This document shows positions 17,074 to 25,552 of a stretch of 64,000 bases of DNA, in pieces. The DNA comes from Fidelibacterota bacterium (GTDB taxonomy: Bacteria; Fidelibacterota; Marinisomatia; SCGC-AAA003-L08; TS1B11): assembly GCA_020354025.1 (NCBI GenBank), contig CP070638.1:1982176-2046175 (forward strand). Direction: 5' to 3'. The notes below the pieces were generated by a model. That model was not told the origin of the DNA. It saw only the letters and a list, made by a program, of their open reading frames with translations, and did no database searches. The translations under genes were made by a program, and so were the position numbers. Each line of letters starts with the position of its first letter. The stretch's first letter is position 1.

Positions 17074-18042
17074 ATGAATTCATTAACCCTTTACTGGAGT
17101 CCTGATTTCATTCATCACGAGGTAAGTGTGGGGCACCCTGAGTCGGCAAACCGTCTGCTGTCAATCCGAGATATGCTCGGCAGGACTGGTCAGTGGGAGA
17201 CTTATCAGAAAGTCGAAGCTAGGGCCGCTGCTTTTGATGAAATTGCTGTGGTTCATCCTATTGAGTACATTAATCGGGTGGAACAAACCTCACAGCAGGG
17301 ACCTGCAATAGTGGATTCAGCCGATACGGAAGTCTCTGTCGGTTCATTTCTAGCAGCACGAAAGGTAGTCGGGGCTGGTCTGCAGGCGGTGGAGGACGTT
17401 CTCTCGGGACGGTCGCGGACCGCCTTCATTCTGGGACGTCCCCCCGGCCACCACGCACTACCTTCCCTGGCGATGGGTTTCTGCCTATTCGCCAACGTCG
17501 CCCTGGCAGCAGATTATGCCCGCCAGGCCGGTCAAGTAGAACGGATTGCTATCATCGATTGGGATGTGCATCACGGTAACGGGACTCAAGAGATTTTTTT
17601 TGGCACAGATCGGGTTTACTATCTGAGCATGCACCAATTTCCGCTATATCCTGGTACCGGGAAACCGGATGAAAAGGGTATAGGGCCGGGACGTGGTTAT
17701 ACACGTAACTTTCCACTAGCTGCCGGGAAGGGTGATCAGGACTTTGTAGACATCCTGGAAGGGCCCGTGGCCGATGTGCTGATGGTGTATAAACCAGAAC
17801 TCATCCTTGTTTCGGCAGGTTTCGATGCCCATGAATATGATCCCCTGGGAAATATGAACATTACAGCCGAAGGTTTTGAAATGATGACCCGGACGATGAA
17901 GCGACTGGCTGATGAATTGTGCCATGGAAAGATCATCTCTTTCCTGGAGGGTGGGTATCACCTTGACGGTCTGGCTGAGTCGGTATCCCGGCATTTGGCG
18001 GCCTTGGCTCAGGAGCAATCATCTGAGAGTATCAACCAATAG
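17074..18042 (+). CDS. Histone-deacetylase-family hydrolase (AcuC/acetylpolyamine amidohydrolase type)
   Basis: A 322-residue zinc hydrolase of the arginase/deacetylase fold that removes acyl groups from lysines, polyamines or related amines. All active-site elements are visible: HPESANR (~21), the H126-H127 pair in PPGHHA, zinc ligands D164, H166 and D251, and the catalytic Y295 in LEGGYH. TAGGAG precedes the ATG. It lies 15 bases after the orphan ABC ATPase, which follows a glutamine amidotransferase. A polyamine-related pathway would unite a gamma-glutamyl hydrolase and a deacetylase, but this is inference. Confidence 0.88.
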   Translation: MNSLTLYWSPDFIHHEVSVGHPESANRLLSIRDMLGRTGQWETYQKVEARAAAFDEIAVVHPIEYINRVEQTSQQGPAIVDSADTEVSVGSFLAARKVVGAGLQAVEDVLSGRSRTAFILGRPPGHHALPSLAMGFCLFANVALAADYARQAGQVERIAIIDWDVHHGNGTQEIFFGTDRVYYLSMHQFPLYPGTGKPDEKGIGPGRGYTRNFPLAAGKGDQDFVDILEGPVADVLMVYKPELILVSAGFDAHEYDPLGNMNITAEGFEMMTRTMKRLADELCHGKIISFLEGGYHLDGLAESVSRHLAALAQEQSSESINQ

Positions 18043-18096
18043 TTGAGGTATTTCTCCGGGGATTCACCCAAAGTGTAATTGTGGAGGACCAAAATC

Positions 18097-18795
18097 ATGA
18101 AGCATCTGTATCGCTCTCATTCTAACCGTGTTTTGGCTGGTGTGTGCGGTGGCCTGGGGCACTACTTCAATATCGATGCGGTGCTCATCCGGTTGGTCTG
18201 GCTTCTCCTGATACTATTCGGGGGAGTGGGACTCATTCTTTATCTGATTGCTTGGTTGATCATTCCCTCGGAGCCGGAAGCCGAGGAGATCGACGATACA
18301 GCCACTCCAGTGAGTGCTGCCGGCAGGGGGCGTTTCTGGTGGGGTCTGGTCCTAGTCGCTATGGGTGTTCTTTTCTGGGCTGGCCAATTCCGGTTTGTCT
18401 ATTGGCCGATGATTCCTGGCGTGCGTCTACACTCCCAGGACTTCGTGCCGTTGGCGCTGTTGCTGGTCGGCGTCTATCTCTTGTACACATTCGCTCGGTC
18501 AGCTTCCGGTAAAGCGCCGTCTGGAGAGCGAAGACTCTATCGCAGCCGGGAGGATAAGAAAATTGGTGGTGTCTGCGGAGGCATCGCCGAATATTTCCAG
18601 ATCGATTCTACACTGGTCCGGGTTCTATTCGTGGCAGGTTCCTTCTTCTACTTGGCAGGAGTATTGATATATCTGGTGCTGCTGGTGGCGCTGCCGGAGA
18701 AACCGTTCGAACCGTCAGCGGAACCCGAAGCTCCCACAGAAAGTAAGGGTGGAGAAGAGGATAAGTCTGCAAAAGGAAGCAAGGCAGACGAATAG
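18097..18795 (+). CDS. Membrane protein with two PspC domains
   Basis: About 232 residues from ATG 18097, preceded by GGAGG; an upstream in-frame TTG at 18079 overlaps that site. Two PspC domains are clear, each with a VCGG(L/I)xxYFxID element followed by a hydrophobic helix pair: first at ~1-60 (LAGVCGGLGHYFNID), second at ~145-205 (IGGVCGGIAEYFQID). Between them lie two or three further hydrophobic helices like those of LiaF/DUF5668 proteins. The C-terminus is a charged Glu/Lys tail. PspC proteins take part in envelope-stress sensing. No pspA is nearby. iPGM follows after 10 bases. Confidence 0.85.
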   Translation: MKHLYRSHSNRVLAGVCGGLGHYFNIDAVLIRLVWLLLILFGGVGLILYLIAWLIIPSEPEAEEIDDTATPVSAAGRGRFWWGLVLVAMGVLFWAGQFRFVYWPMIPGVRLHSQDFVPLALLLVGVYLLYTFARSASGKAPSGERRLYRSREDKKIGGVCGGIAEYFQIDSTLVRVLFVAGSFFYLAGVLIYLVLLVALPEKPFEPSAEPEAPTESKGGEEDKSAKGSKADE

Positions 18796-18805
18796 AAAGT
18801 CTGAG

Positions 18806-20338
18806 ATGTTAAAATTCGCGCTGGTAATAATGGACGGTTTCGGATTGCGCCTGGAACTTGAAGGGAACGCTCCACTTCTTGCTAACACCCCATTCTTAGA
18901 CCGGTTGCTGAACGAATATCCCATGATTCCACTAGAGACTTCCGGAACGGCGGTTGGGCTTCCTGAAGGGGTGATGGGCAATTCGGAAGTGGGGCACATG
19001 AACATTGGGGCTGGACGGATTGTTTGCCAGGATCTGGTACGTATCAACGAGGATGTCCAGTCTGGAACATTTCATAAGCATCCACTGCTTCTGGAGCAGA
19101 TGCGCCAAGTGGCGGCTAGCGGTGGTACCTTGCATGTCATGGGTTTGTGTAGCGATGCCGGTGTTCATAGCCATCTGAACCATCTGCGGGCGATCCTCGA
19201 GACTGCCAGAAGTGAGGATTTACCCCGGGTGAAATATCATGCTTTTATGGATGGCCGGGACACATCCCCCCTGGCAGGGCGGGGCTATCTGGAGCAGGTT
19301 CAGAAGTGGATGGGGGATCTGAATACAGGTGCAATTGCCACTGTCGTGGGCCGTTATTACGCTATGGATCGGGATAAGCGGTGGGACAGGACTGAAAAGG
19401 CCTACCGGATGTTGGTTCATGGAGAAGGAGAGAACTACCCAACAGCCGTTGAGGCCATGGATGCCTCGTACGCTGCGGATGTGGGGGATGAATTTGTAAC
19501 TCCAAAAGTTATCGGAAGCGGTGGTCTTATTCACTCAGGAGATGCGCTGCTGGCCATGAATTTCCGGGCTGACCGCATGCGCCAGATCATCCTGGCGTTC
19601 ATTGAGCATGGCTTTGCCGAATTTCCAGTGGAGGTTCTGGACGCGGACGTACGCTCGATGACCAGCTATGATGATACTTTTACCATTCCCGTTCTCTTTC
19701 CACCGGAAAATCTCGTCAACATTTTCCCCGAAGTTCTCTCCCGGGCTGGCTATCGACAGCTACGCCTTGCTGAGACTGAGAAGTACGCCCACGTGACTTA
19801 TTTCTTCAACGGTGGTGATGAGAAGACTTTCCCCGGCGAGGAACGTATCCTGGTACCTTCTCCAAAAGTGGCAACCTACGATCTTCAGCCTTCCATGAGT
19901 GCGGAAGAGGTTACAGATCGAGCTGTGCACGCCATCCAGAGCGGTGAATTCGAAGCTTTGATACTCAACTATGCCAATCCGGATATGGTCGGACATACTG
20001 GCAAGCTGGAAGCAGCGATCGAGGCTATTGAGACCGTTGATCGGTGCATAGGCCGGTTGCTGAAAGCAGTTCAGGAGCAGGGAGCTGTCATGTTTCTGAC
20101 TTCTGACCACGGTAATATTGAAACGATGATCGACACCGAAACCGGCCAACCCCACACCGCACATACGACACTGCCGGCACCCTTTGTTATGATTGCCCCA
20201 GGAAGTAACATACGTCTTGAGGGAACCGGCAAGCTCGCCGATATTGCCCCAACAATTCTGACATACTTAGACCTGGAGATTCCTCCTGAAATGACCGGTA
20301 TATGCCGGCTAGTGAAGACTAAATCCTTTGAAGCCTGA
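18806..20338 (+). CDS. gpmI: 2,3-bisphosphoglycerate-independent phosphoglycerate mutase
   Basis: 510 residues from the ATG at 18806, the usual length for cofactor-independent PGM; the frame extends to 18749, inside the PspC gene. It interconverts 3- and 2-phosphoglycerate in glycolysis. The metal-binding VIMDGFG (D10), the catalytic serine S60 in VMGNSEVGHMNIGAGR, the HxHxxH-type segment GVHSHLNHL and DGRDTSP, and the late SDHGN motif are all present. Its 3' end overlaps the heptose kinase gene by 11 bases. Confidence 0.95.
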   Translation: MLKFALVIMDGFGLRLELEGNAPLLANTPFLDRLLNEYPMIPLETSGTAVGLPEGVMGNSEVGHMNIGAGRIVCQDLVRINEDVQSGTFHKHPLLLEQMRQVAASGGTLHVMGLCSDAGVHSHLNHLRAILETARSEDLPRVKYHAFMDGRDTSPLAGRGYLEQVQKWMGDLNTGAIATVVGRYYAMDRDKRWDRTEKAYRMLVHGEGENYPTAVEAMDASYAADVGDEFVTPKVIGSGGLIHSGDALLAMNFRADRMRQIILAFIEHGFAEFPVEVLDADVRSMTSYDDTFTIPVLFPPENLVNIFPEVLSRAGYRQLRLAETEKYAHVTYFFNGGDEKTFPGEERILVPSPKVATYDLQPSMSAEEVTDRAVHAIQSGEFEALILNYANPDMVGHTGKLEAAIEAIETVDRCIGRLLKAVQEQGAVMFLTSDHGNIETMIDTETGQPHTAHTTLPAPFVMIAPGSNIRLEGTGKLADIAPTILTYLDLEIPPEMTGICRLVKTKSFEA

Positions 20339-21311
20339 CCGTTTCCAGCAGTTGCACCAGCGATTCTCTGAACAGCGACTTCTGGTTGTGGGTGACGTCA
20401 TGCTGGATACCTACATCTGGGGCAGCGTCTCCCGCATTTCCCCCGAAGCCCCGGTGCCCGTCGTAACGATGGAGCAGAAAGATCATCGTCCGGGAGGCGC
20501 GGCGAATGTGGCTTATAACCTGCATTCGCTGGGGGCGGATGTTTTTCTGGTGGGAGTTTCCGGGACGGACATCGCTGGCAGGCAGCTTGAAAACACGTTG
20601 TCCAGCTACGAAATACCACATCAAATCCTGCAGGACGATACCCGCCCCACAACCGAAAAAATCCGAGTTATCGCTGGTTCGCAGCACGTCGTCCGGCTGG
20701 ATAAAGAATCAACTGTACCTCTTTCCGATAAGCTTATAGCGAAGGTGCTGGCGCAGGTAGTAGGGGCCATTGAGAAGTACGACGGACTAGTCTTCCAGGA
20801 CTATCATAAGGGCACTCTTACACGGCAGGTGATCCAGCAGCTCTGCACCTTAGCCAGAAATAGGCGTTGTCCGATATTTGTTGATCCTAAAAGTGACCAC
20901 CTGGATAGCTTTAAAGGTGTGAGTCTGATAAAGCCAAATCTGAATGAAGCCGAGCACTTCGCTGGACATCCCCTCAGCACGGATGAGGAGATCAGCGCAG
21001 CCGGTCATGATTTGCGGGAGCGTTTGGAAGCCGAAGTGGTGCTCATTACGCGCGGCCCTAAAGGAATGGATCTGTTTGACAGCGAAGGATATCACCGCAT
21101 TCCTACCCGCGCCCGTCAGGTATCGGATGTCTGCGGGGCTGGTGATACAGTGGTAAGCACCTATGCCCTGGCTTCGGTGTCCGGGGCTAGCCCCAGGGAA
21201 GCAGCCGAGTTGGCCAACTTCGCTGCCGGGACTGTTGTGGAGGAGATAGGTGTTGTACCCGTTTCACCGGAAAAGCTCGAGGAACTCCTGCTGCATCATG
21301 CTATGCCGTAG
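20328..21311 (+). CDS. rfaE1: D-glycero-beta-D-manno-heptose-7-phosphate kinase (HldE domain I / RfaE1)
   Basis: A 327-residue PfkB-family kinase that phosphorylates heptose 7-phosphate at C1 for the LPS inner core. It has the HldE N-terminus LLVVGDVMLDTYIWGSVSRISPEAPVPVV (~18-46), the GGAANVAYNL substrate loop and the GAGDTVV anion hole near residue 265. Only the kinase domain is present; the adenylyltransferase half of bifunctional HldE must be encoded separately. It starts with TTG inside the end of gpmI, and its own end overlaps the next gene by 14 bases. This marks the organism as an LPS producer. Confidence 0.9.
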   Translation: MKPDRFQQLHQRFSEQRLLVVGDVMLDTYIWGSVSRISPEAPVPVVTMEQKDHRPGGAANVAYNLHSLGADVFLVGVSGTDIAGRQLENTLSSYEIPHQILQDDTRPTTEKIRVIAGSQHVVRLDKESTVPLSDKLIAKVLAQVVGAIEKYDGLVFQDYHKGTLTRQVIQQLCTLARNRRCPIFVDPKSDHLDSFKGVSLIKPNLNEAEHFAGHPLSTDEEISAAGHDLRERLEAEVVLITRGPKGMDLFDSEGYHRIPTRARQVSDVCGAGDTVVSTYALASVSGASPREAAELANFAAGTVVEEIGVVPVSPEKLEELLLHHAMP

Positions 21312-22941
21312 GGTTTGCCTGCTGCCGGTTCTTGTTCTCCTTTTTCTATTCCTGACAAGCAATGCCATTGGACAGCATTCTCGTTACGAGCCGGAGGACT
21401 GGGAATATATTCCCGGAATGGCCACAACTACATCGGCTTCTGAAGGGCCTGATGGTATCTACTTCAGTACATTTAACGGGCTACTTTATTTTGATTACTA
21501 TGCTCAGAGTCTTGACCACCTGCCGGAGATCAACGTGGGGCTGCCCTCCCACCACCTGTACCATGTATACCACGACGCCTCTACCAATGCCCTGTGGGTT
21601 GTCTACGATGATGGTATCGCCTCTCGTTTGAGCACGGATGACACTTGGCACCAAGTGCCTTTCCGATCCCTGCCCGACTATTTCCAAGGCCGGTCTGTCC
21701 TCAGGGTAGGTGGCTCGTTCGACGGTATCTGGATCGATACAGATGGTGTTTATACACTTCTGAACTCATTCACCGGGGAATTCATACGCCGAGACATAAC
21801 TGGCCCGGATAGTCCCGTGGATTGGAACACCAGCAGGGCAGCCTTCCTGGAACCCCCGGACCTGCTTGGCTGGATCACCACTGGTGAGTGGTCCACGAAC
21901 ATCCGTGAGTTTCTCGGCCCCGGTTATCTCTCTGCTATACCGACTTTTGTCTTTCAAGACCGGGATAACCGATTCTGGTACGGCACCGACTTGGGGACTT
22001 TATTCCGGGGTGATCTTCATACCCGCCACCTGGAGGATTTTCAGGCAGGTATTGCCCCGAAACCGGTGATCACGCTTTTCCTGGACGGTGATCGAGTCTG
22101 GTTTGCCGATAATGCCTTCCGTCGCGAAGGTATCAGACATACGAGTAAGACAGGTTACTTTCTCAGTGCCTGGGATGAGGGAGTTTCTTCCTGGCGCTAT
22201 TACAGCGGTCTATCATCGGAAGCAATACGGGACGTGAGGGTTAATGCGATGCTCCGTGTTGGACGGCAGCTGTGGCTGGCCACAATGGATGGAATTGTGC
22301 TGCTGGAAACGCGCACCGAAAACTGGGGATTCATTGGCTCGAAAGCGGGATTGCGGGATCGGGCGGTGTGGGATATCGAACGCCATGGCGACGAAATATT
22401 CGCTGCTACTGTTCACGGTGTTGACCGCATAAGCCCGGCCACTCACCAGGTTATTCCCGACGACAGCTTGTCTATCTCGCCAGTCGCGGAGGTATATGCG
22501 CTGCTCAGTACTGGCCAGGTACTTTACGCCGGAACAGCTGACGGGATCTATACGTATCAGAATGACAGGCCTATCTACTGGCGGCGGGTGTCCAACCTGC
22601 CGGCCACCAGCCTGTGGCATGACAACGGAGATATGTTTGTGGTAGCTAATAATTACATTTATCACAGCGGACCGAATGACAGGGATTTCACGCTCTACAC
22701 CCTCCAGCTTTCCAACGGAACTAAGATTCTGGAAATCAAGGGCTATAGATCGTACATTTGGCTGGCGACGTCACGTGGAGCCATCCTTTATGATCGCAGG
22801 ACACGAAGCCTATTTAAGTTCGGCAGGAGTGAGGGTTTGCCTTCTGATGTCGTTTATGCTGTCGAACCAGAAGCCGACTGGGTCTGGTTCCTCACCAGCG
22901 ATGGAGTGGTACGTTTCAATTGGGGGGTTTATTTTGATTAG
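21298..22941 (+). CDS. Secreted beta-propeller protein (two-component-regulator-propeller type repeats)
   Basis: About 548 residues from ATG 21298 (in-frame codons further upstream lie inside the kinase gene). A signal peptide (LLPVLVLLFLFLTSNAIGQ) is followed by repeated segments with W-x-A/G-T and G-I-x-x-Y/L patterns (for example DRVWFADNAF, RQLWLATMDGIVLLE, QVLYAGTADGIYTYQ, SYIWLATSRGAILYD). These are the blades of the propeller found in the sensor region of hybrid two-component systems, but no kinase or transmembrane module follows. The stop overlaps the GWxTD gene by 8 bases. The ligand is unknown; an envelope or periplasmic role is inferred. Confidence 0.8.
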   Translation: MLCRRVCLLPVLVLLFLFLTSNAIGQHSRYEPEDWEYIPGMATTTSASEGPDGIYFSTFNGLLYFDYYAQSLDHLPEINVGLPSHHLYHVYHDASTNALWVVYDDGIASRLSTDDTWHQVPFRSLPDYFQGRSVLRVGGSFDGIWIDTDGVYTLLNSFTGEFIRRDITGPDSPVDWNTSRAAFLEPPDLLGWITTGEWSTNIREFLGPGYLSAIPTFVFQDRDNRFWYGTDLGTLFRGDLHTRHLEDFQAGIAPKPVITLFLDGDRVWFADNAFRREGIRHTSKTGYFLSAWDEGVSSWRYYSGLSSEAIRDVRVNAMLRVGRQLWLATMDGIVLLETRTENWGFIGSKAGLRDRAVWDIERHGDEIFAATVHGVDRISPATHQVIPDDSLSISPVAEVYALLSTGQVLYAGTADGIYTYQNDRPIYWRRVSNLPATSLWHDNGDMFVVANNYIYHSGPNDRDFTLYTLQLSNGTKILEIKGYRSYIWLATSRGAILYDRRTRSLFKFGRSEGLPSDVVYAVEPEADWVWFLTSDGVVRFNWGVYFD

Positions 22942-24205
22942 GCGGGTGCTTACGATATTTTTCCTGATAGGCGTACTTTTCGCGCCGGACCGATCAAATG
23001 CCCAGCGCTTGCGGCCCGAACGAGGGGAGTCACCCCTAGAGTTGGCCGTAGGCCGGTTTCCTACCTCTGGGACCGATTCGATCCAGGTGAATGTTTTCAC
23101 GATGATCCCCCTTGACAAATTGGTGTTTCTGGCGCATAATGGTGAGTTCAAATCTACATACGAGCTTTCCATCTTTGTGGTTGACAAAGATGAGACAGCA
23201 TACGGTACACGTATCTGGCAGGAAGAGGTAGTCAAGTCGCAATTCAAGGAAACCCAGTCCGAGGACCTGTATCATATCGCGCATACGTCTTTTATGCTGT
23301 CCTCCGGCGAGTACCGCATCGTCGCGAACCTGATGGACCTGGATAGTCGCCAGATCTATAAGGCCAACAAAAAGTTTGATGTAACTGGCTATCCCCTGGA
23401 TCAACTGGCGCTGAGCGATATTCTTCTGGTATTGAAAGCCGAGGATTTGCCGGGAGAACCCGACCGCATCATTCCCTTCATAGGTAACAAGGTCTCAGAT
23501 AAGGTAGACTCTTTTTTCGTCTATCTGGCAATTCGCTCTCCCATCAAGGAGCCGAGAATGGCCTCTCTGCATTGTACCCTTGGAGAAAAGGACGACACTT
23601 CAGCCGTTCTATATAACAAGACGCTTGCCCTCGGTAGTCCCCTTTCTACCCATTTTATACCAGTGGCTACCAGCGATCTGAAGGATCAGAAGTATATCCT
23701 CACTGTGAAGGTGCAAGTGGATTCCTTGGAGGCGGAGCAGTCCCTCCCGATCCAGGTCACCTTGACGGGTTTCTCCCACCTGATCGAGGATGTGGATCAG
23801 GCTATCGAACAGGCTCGCTACGTGGCTACAAACGCCAAGCTGCGAGAGATGAGAAATGCCGGCGGGGAGGAGGCCAGGCGTGAGGCTTTTCTGGCGTTCT
23901 GGCGCGCCCTCGATCCCACGCCGGAAACGCCCCGGAATGAGCTTTTAAATGAATACTACAGCCGGGTGGCATATGCCAATATCCATTTCCGCAGCTTGCA
24001 ACCAGGCTGGGAAACGGATATGGGCATGGTTTATGTCATCTATGGGCAGCCGGACGAAGTAGAGCGGCATCCCTTCGATATCGATTCAAAGCCCTATCAG
24101 ATCTGGTTCTACTACAGCAGGGGCTTGAGGTTTGTCTTCGTGGATGTCAATATGCTCGGTGATTACCGCCTGATTACCCCTCTGTATCCCACTCGCTCCT
24201 TCTAA
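22934..24205 (+). CDS. GWxTD domain-containing exported protein
   Basis: About 423 residues from a TTG at 22934, chosen because it follows a G-rich site and opens straight into a signal peptide (IRRVLTIFFLIGVLFAPDRSNAQ). An ATG at 22901 in the same frame lies deeper in the preceding gene. A beta-rich N-terminal part (~30-280) is followed by a helical region and the C-terminal GWxTD domain: PGWETDMGMVYVIYGQPDEVE, then YQIWFYY. The domain is common in FCB bacteria and of unknown function. The gene is translationally coupled to the propeller gene, so the two probably act together. Confidence 0.85.
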   Translation: MIRRVLTIFFLIGVLFAPDRSNAQRLRPERGESPLELAVGRFPTSGTDSIQVNVFTMIPLDKLVFLAHNGEFKSTYELSIFVVDKDETAYGTRIWQEEVVKSQFKETQSEDLYHIAHTSFMLSSGEYRIVANLMDLDSRQIYKANKKFDVTGYPLDQLALSDILLVLKAEDLPGEPDRIIPFIGNKVSDKVDSFFVYLAIRSPIKEPRMASLHCTLGEKDDTSAVLYNKTLALGSPLSTHFIPVATSDLKDQKYILTVKVQVDSLEAEQSLPIQVTLTGFSHLIEDVDQAIEQARYVATNAKLREMRNAGGEEARREAFLAFWRALDPTPETPRNELLNEYYSRVAYANIHFRSLQPGWETDMGMVYVIYGQPDEVERHPFDIDSKPYQIWFYYSRGLRFVFVDVNMLGDYRLITPLYPTRSF

Positions 24206-24226
24206 AGGTGACCTGAAGGCTTCGCT

Positions 24227-25030
24227 TTGCCGAGCGACCGGTTCTCCTTTTCCCGCCTGCAACTCTTTGATCAATGCCTTGCTAAATACCGATTTATCTA
24301 CCTGGATGGTCGCCCGGCCGGGGGGGAATCTATTGAAAGCTACCTGGGGGGCCGGCTGCATGAGGCTCTGGAGTGGCTCTATCGGGAACGCCGCACAGGC
24401 CGGAATATCCTCTTCGACGACCTGCTGAAGCAGTACCGCTCGCTCTGGAAGGAGGCCTGGCACGGCTTCGTCCATATTGTCCAGACCGGCTGGCAGACCG
24501 ACGACTATTACCAACTGGGTCAGCGATGCCTGGCAGGCTTCTACCGGCGCTACGCTCCGTTTGATGAGCCGGTAGAAGGGACCGAACGTATTATCTCCTT
24601 TACACTGGATCAGGACGAGGGTCACCTCATAACCGCTATCCTGGATCGCCTGGACCAACACGGTCCGGGATGGTGGTCCATCCATGACTACAAGTCCGGC
24701 CGGAAAATGCTCACACCCGCGCAGGCGGGGAAGGACCTGCAGATGAAGGTCTATTACTTGGCCCTGGTGAAAACGCTGGAAAACACGGAGCGAGTGGATG
24801 TAGTGTGGCATTTCCTGCGCCACAGCCAGGAAGTAGTCCTGGAAAACGTGGTTTGGAGTCCCCAGCGCATCACTACCATGCTCAGTAAACGCATTGACAA
24901 GATAAAAGAGCGAGAGGCTCAGCCCCAGACCCTCCGACCCCGGGAGTCCCTTCTCTGTAACTGGTGCTACTACTGGGACGTATGCTCGGCCAAGGCGGGA
25001 AAAACCCACCCGGCAAGGCTGGCGGAGTGA
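24227..25030 (+). CDS. PD-(D/E)XK nuclease with AddB/Cas4-type iron-sulfur cysteines
   Basis: A 267-residue protein of the RecB-like nuclease family. It shows the early FSFSRLQLFDQC element, the GGRLHEALEWLY helix, the DYKSGR active-site strand (D-x-K) and four cysteines spaced C17 ... C244-x2-C247-x5-C253. That matches the 4Fe-4S cluster seen in AddB, Cas4 and related single-strand nucleases. It starts with TTG 21 bases after the GWxTD gene. No CRISPR array, cas genes or AddA helicase is in the window, so it is a stand-alone DNA-repair type nuclease. Confidence 0.8.
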   Translation: MPSDRFSFSRLQLFDQCLAKYRFIYLDGRPAGGESIESYLGGRLHEALEWLYRERRTGRNILFDDLLKQYRSLWKEAWHGFVHIVQTGWQTDDYYQLGQRCLAGFYRRYAPFDEPVEGTERIISFTLDQDEGHLITAILDRLDQHGPGWWSIHDYKSGRKMLTPAQAGKDLQMKVYYLALVKTLENTERVDVVWHFLRHSQEVVLENVVWSPQRITTMLSKRIDKIKEREAQPQTLRPRESLLCNWCYYWDVCSAKAGKTHPARLAE

Positions 25031-25552
25031 GGCTAGGGATTTGTGGAAGAAGCGACAGTCGGCAGTGGGCATTCGGCAGGGAAAAGAGTGGGAAGCACCG
25101 GGAACGGACCGGGAAGCAGGGACAGGTGCAAAATTCAACAAAATCCCTACAAAATTCCACATTTATAGGGGTACCCCCCGACGAGAGGGATAAATCTCTC
25201 TGTTGAAAAATAGCCGCTCCAAAACCAGCGGCGGGAGCGTCCTCAGGGCCCACGACGCAGGAATCGGGGCCCTTACAGGCAGTCGCAGCGGGGCGATATG
25301 GCAGCGGCATCATCATAGCGCCGGAATATAAGGCAGCGGGGGCGGCTTGTCGTTCGCTCTATGCGTCTAGTGCGCGAAATGAAGGAAAACCGCCAAGGAC
25401 GCCAAGCATATAGTATTATCTTACATATTAATTTAACTTTACTAATTCTGCTCGTCGCGAGCGTGGCTGAGAGAAACAAATAGGTTGTTCCTCTAGCAAT
25501 TGAGGGCATCATAAAAATACTCAAACGACATTTCACGTTAGCCGCTGCCGGT
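25031..25552. other. Intergenic region with short repeats
   Basis: 522 bases between the nuclease gene and the TAXI-domain gene, with no convincing frame; a 144-codon minus-strand frame across 24882-25316 is mostly the shadow of the nuclease gene. It contains three helically phased CAAAAT(T/C)C copies (25129-25157), a GGGGTACCCC palindrome (25168-25177), an imperfect GAG-GAT/ATC-CTC hairpin near 25185-25200, and a tandem CGCCAAG motif near 25391-25407. No tRNA or clear terminator is seen. Confidence 0.5.
25129..25157. repeat. Three helically phased CAAAATYC direct repeats
   Basis: CAAAATTC at 25129, CAAAATCC at 25139 and CAAAATTC at 25150: spacings of 10 and 11 bases place all three on one face of the helix. 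They lie about 100 bases after the nuclease stop and could be a regulator site or curved DNA. The match is short, so chance is possible. Confidence 0.3.

Noticed and set aside
24086..25162. 358-codon minus-strand frame
   Set aside because: It is antisense to the end of the GWxTD gene and the whole PD-(D/E)XK nuclease, both of which have recognisable motifs; its own product has no family features.
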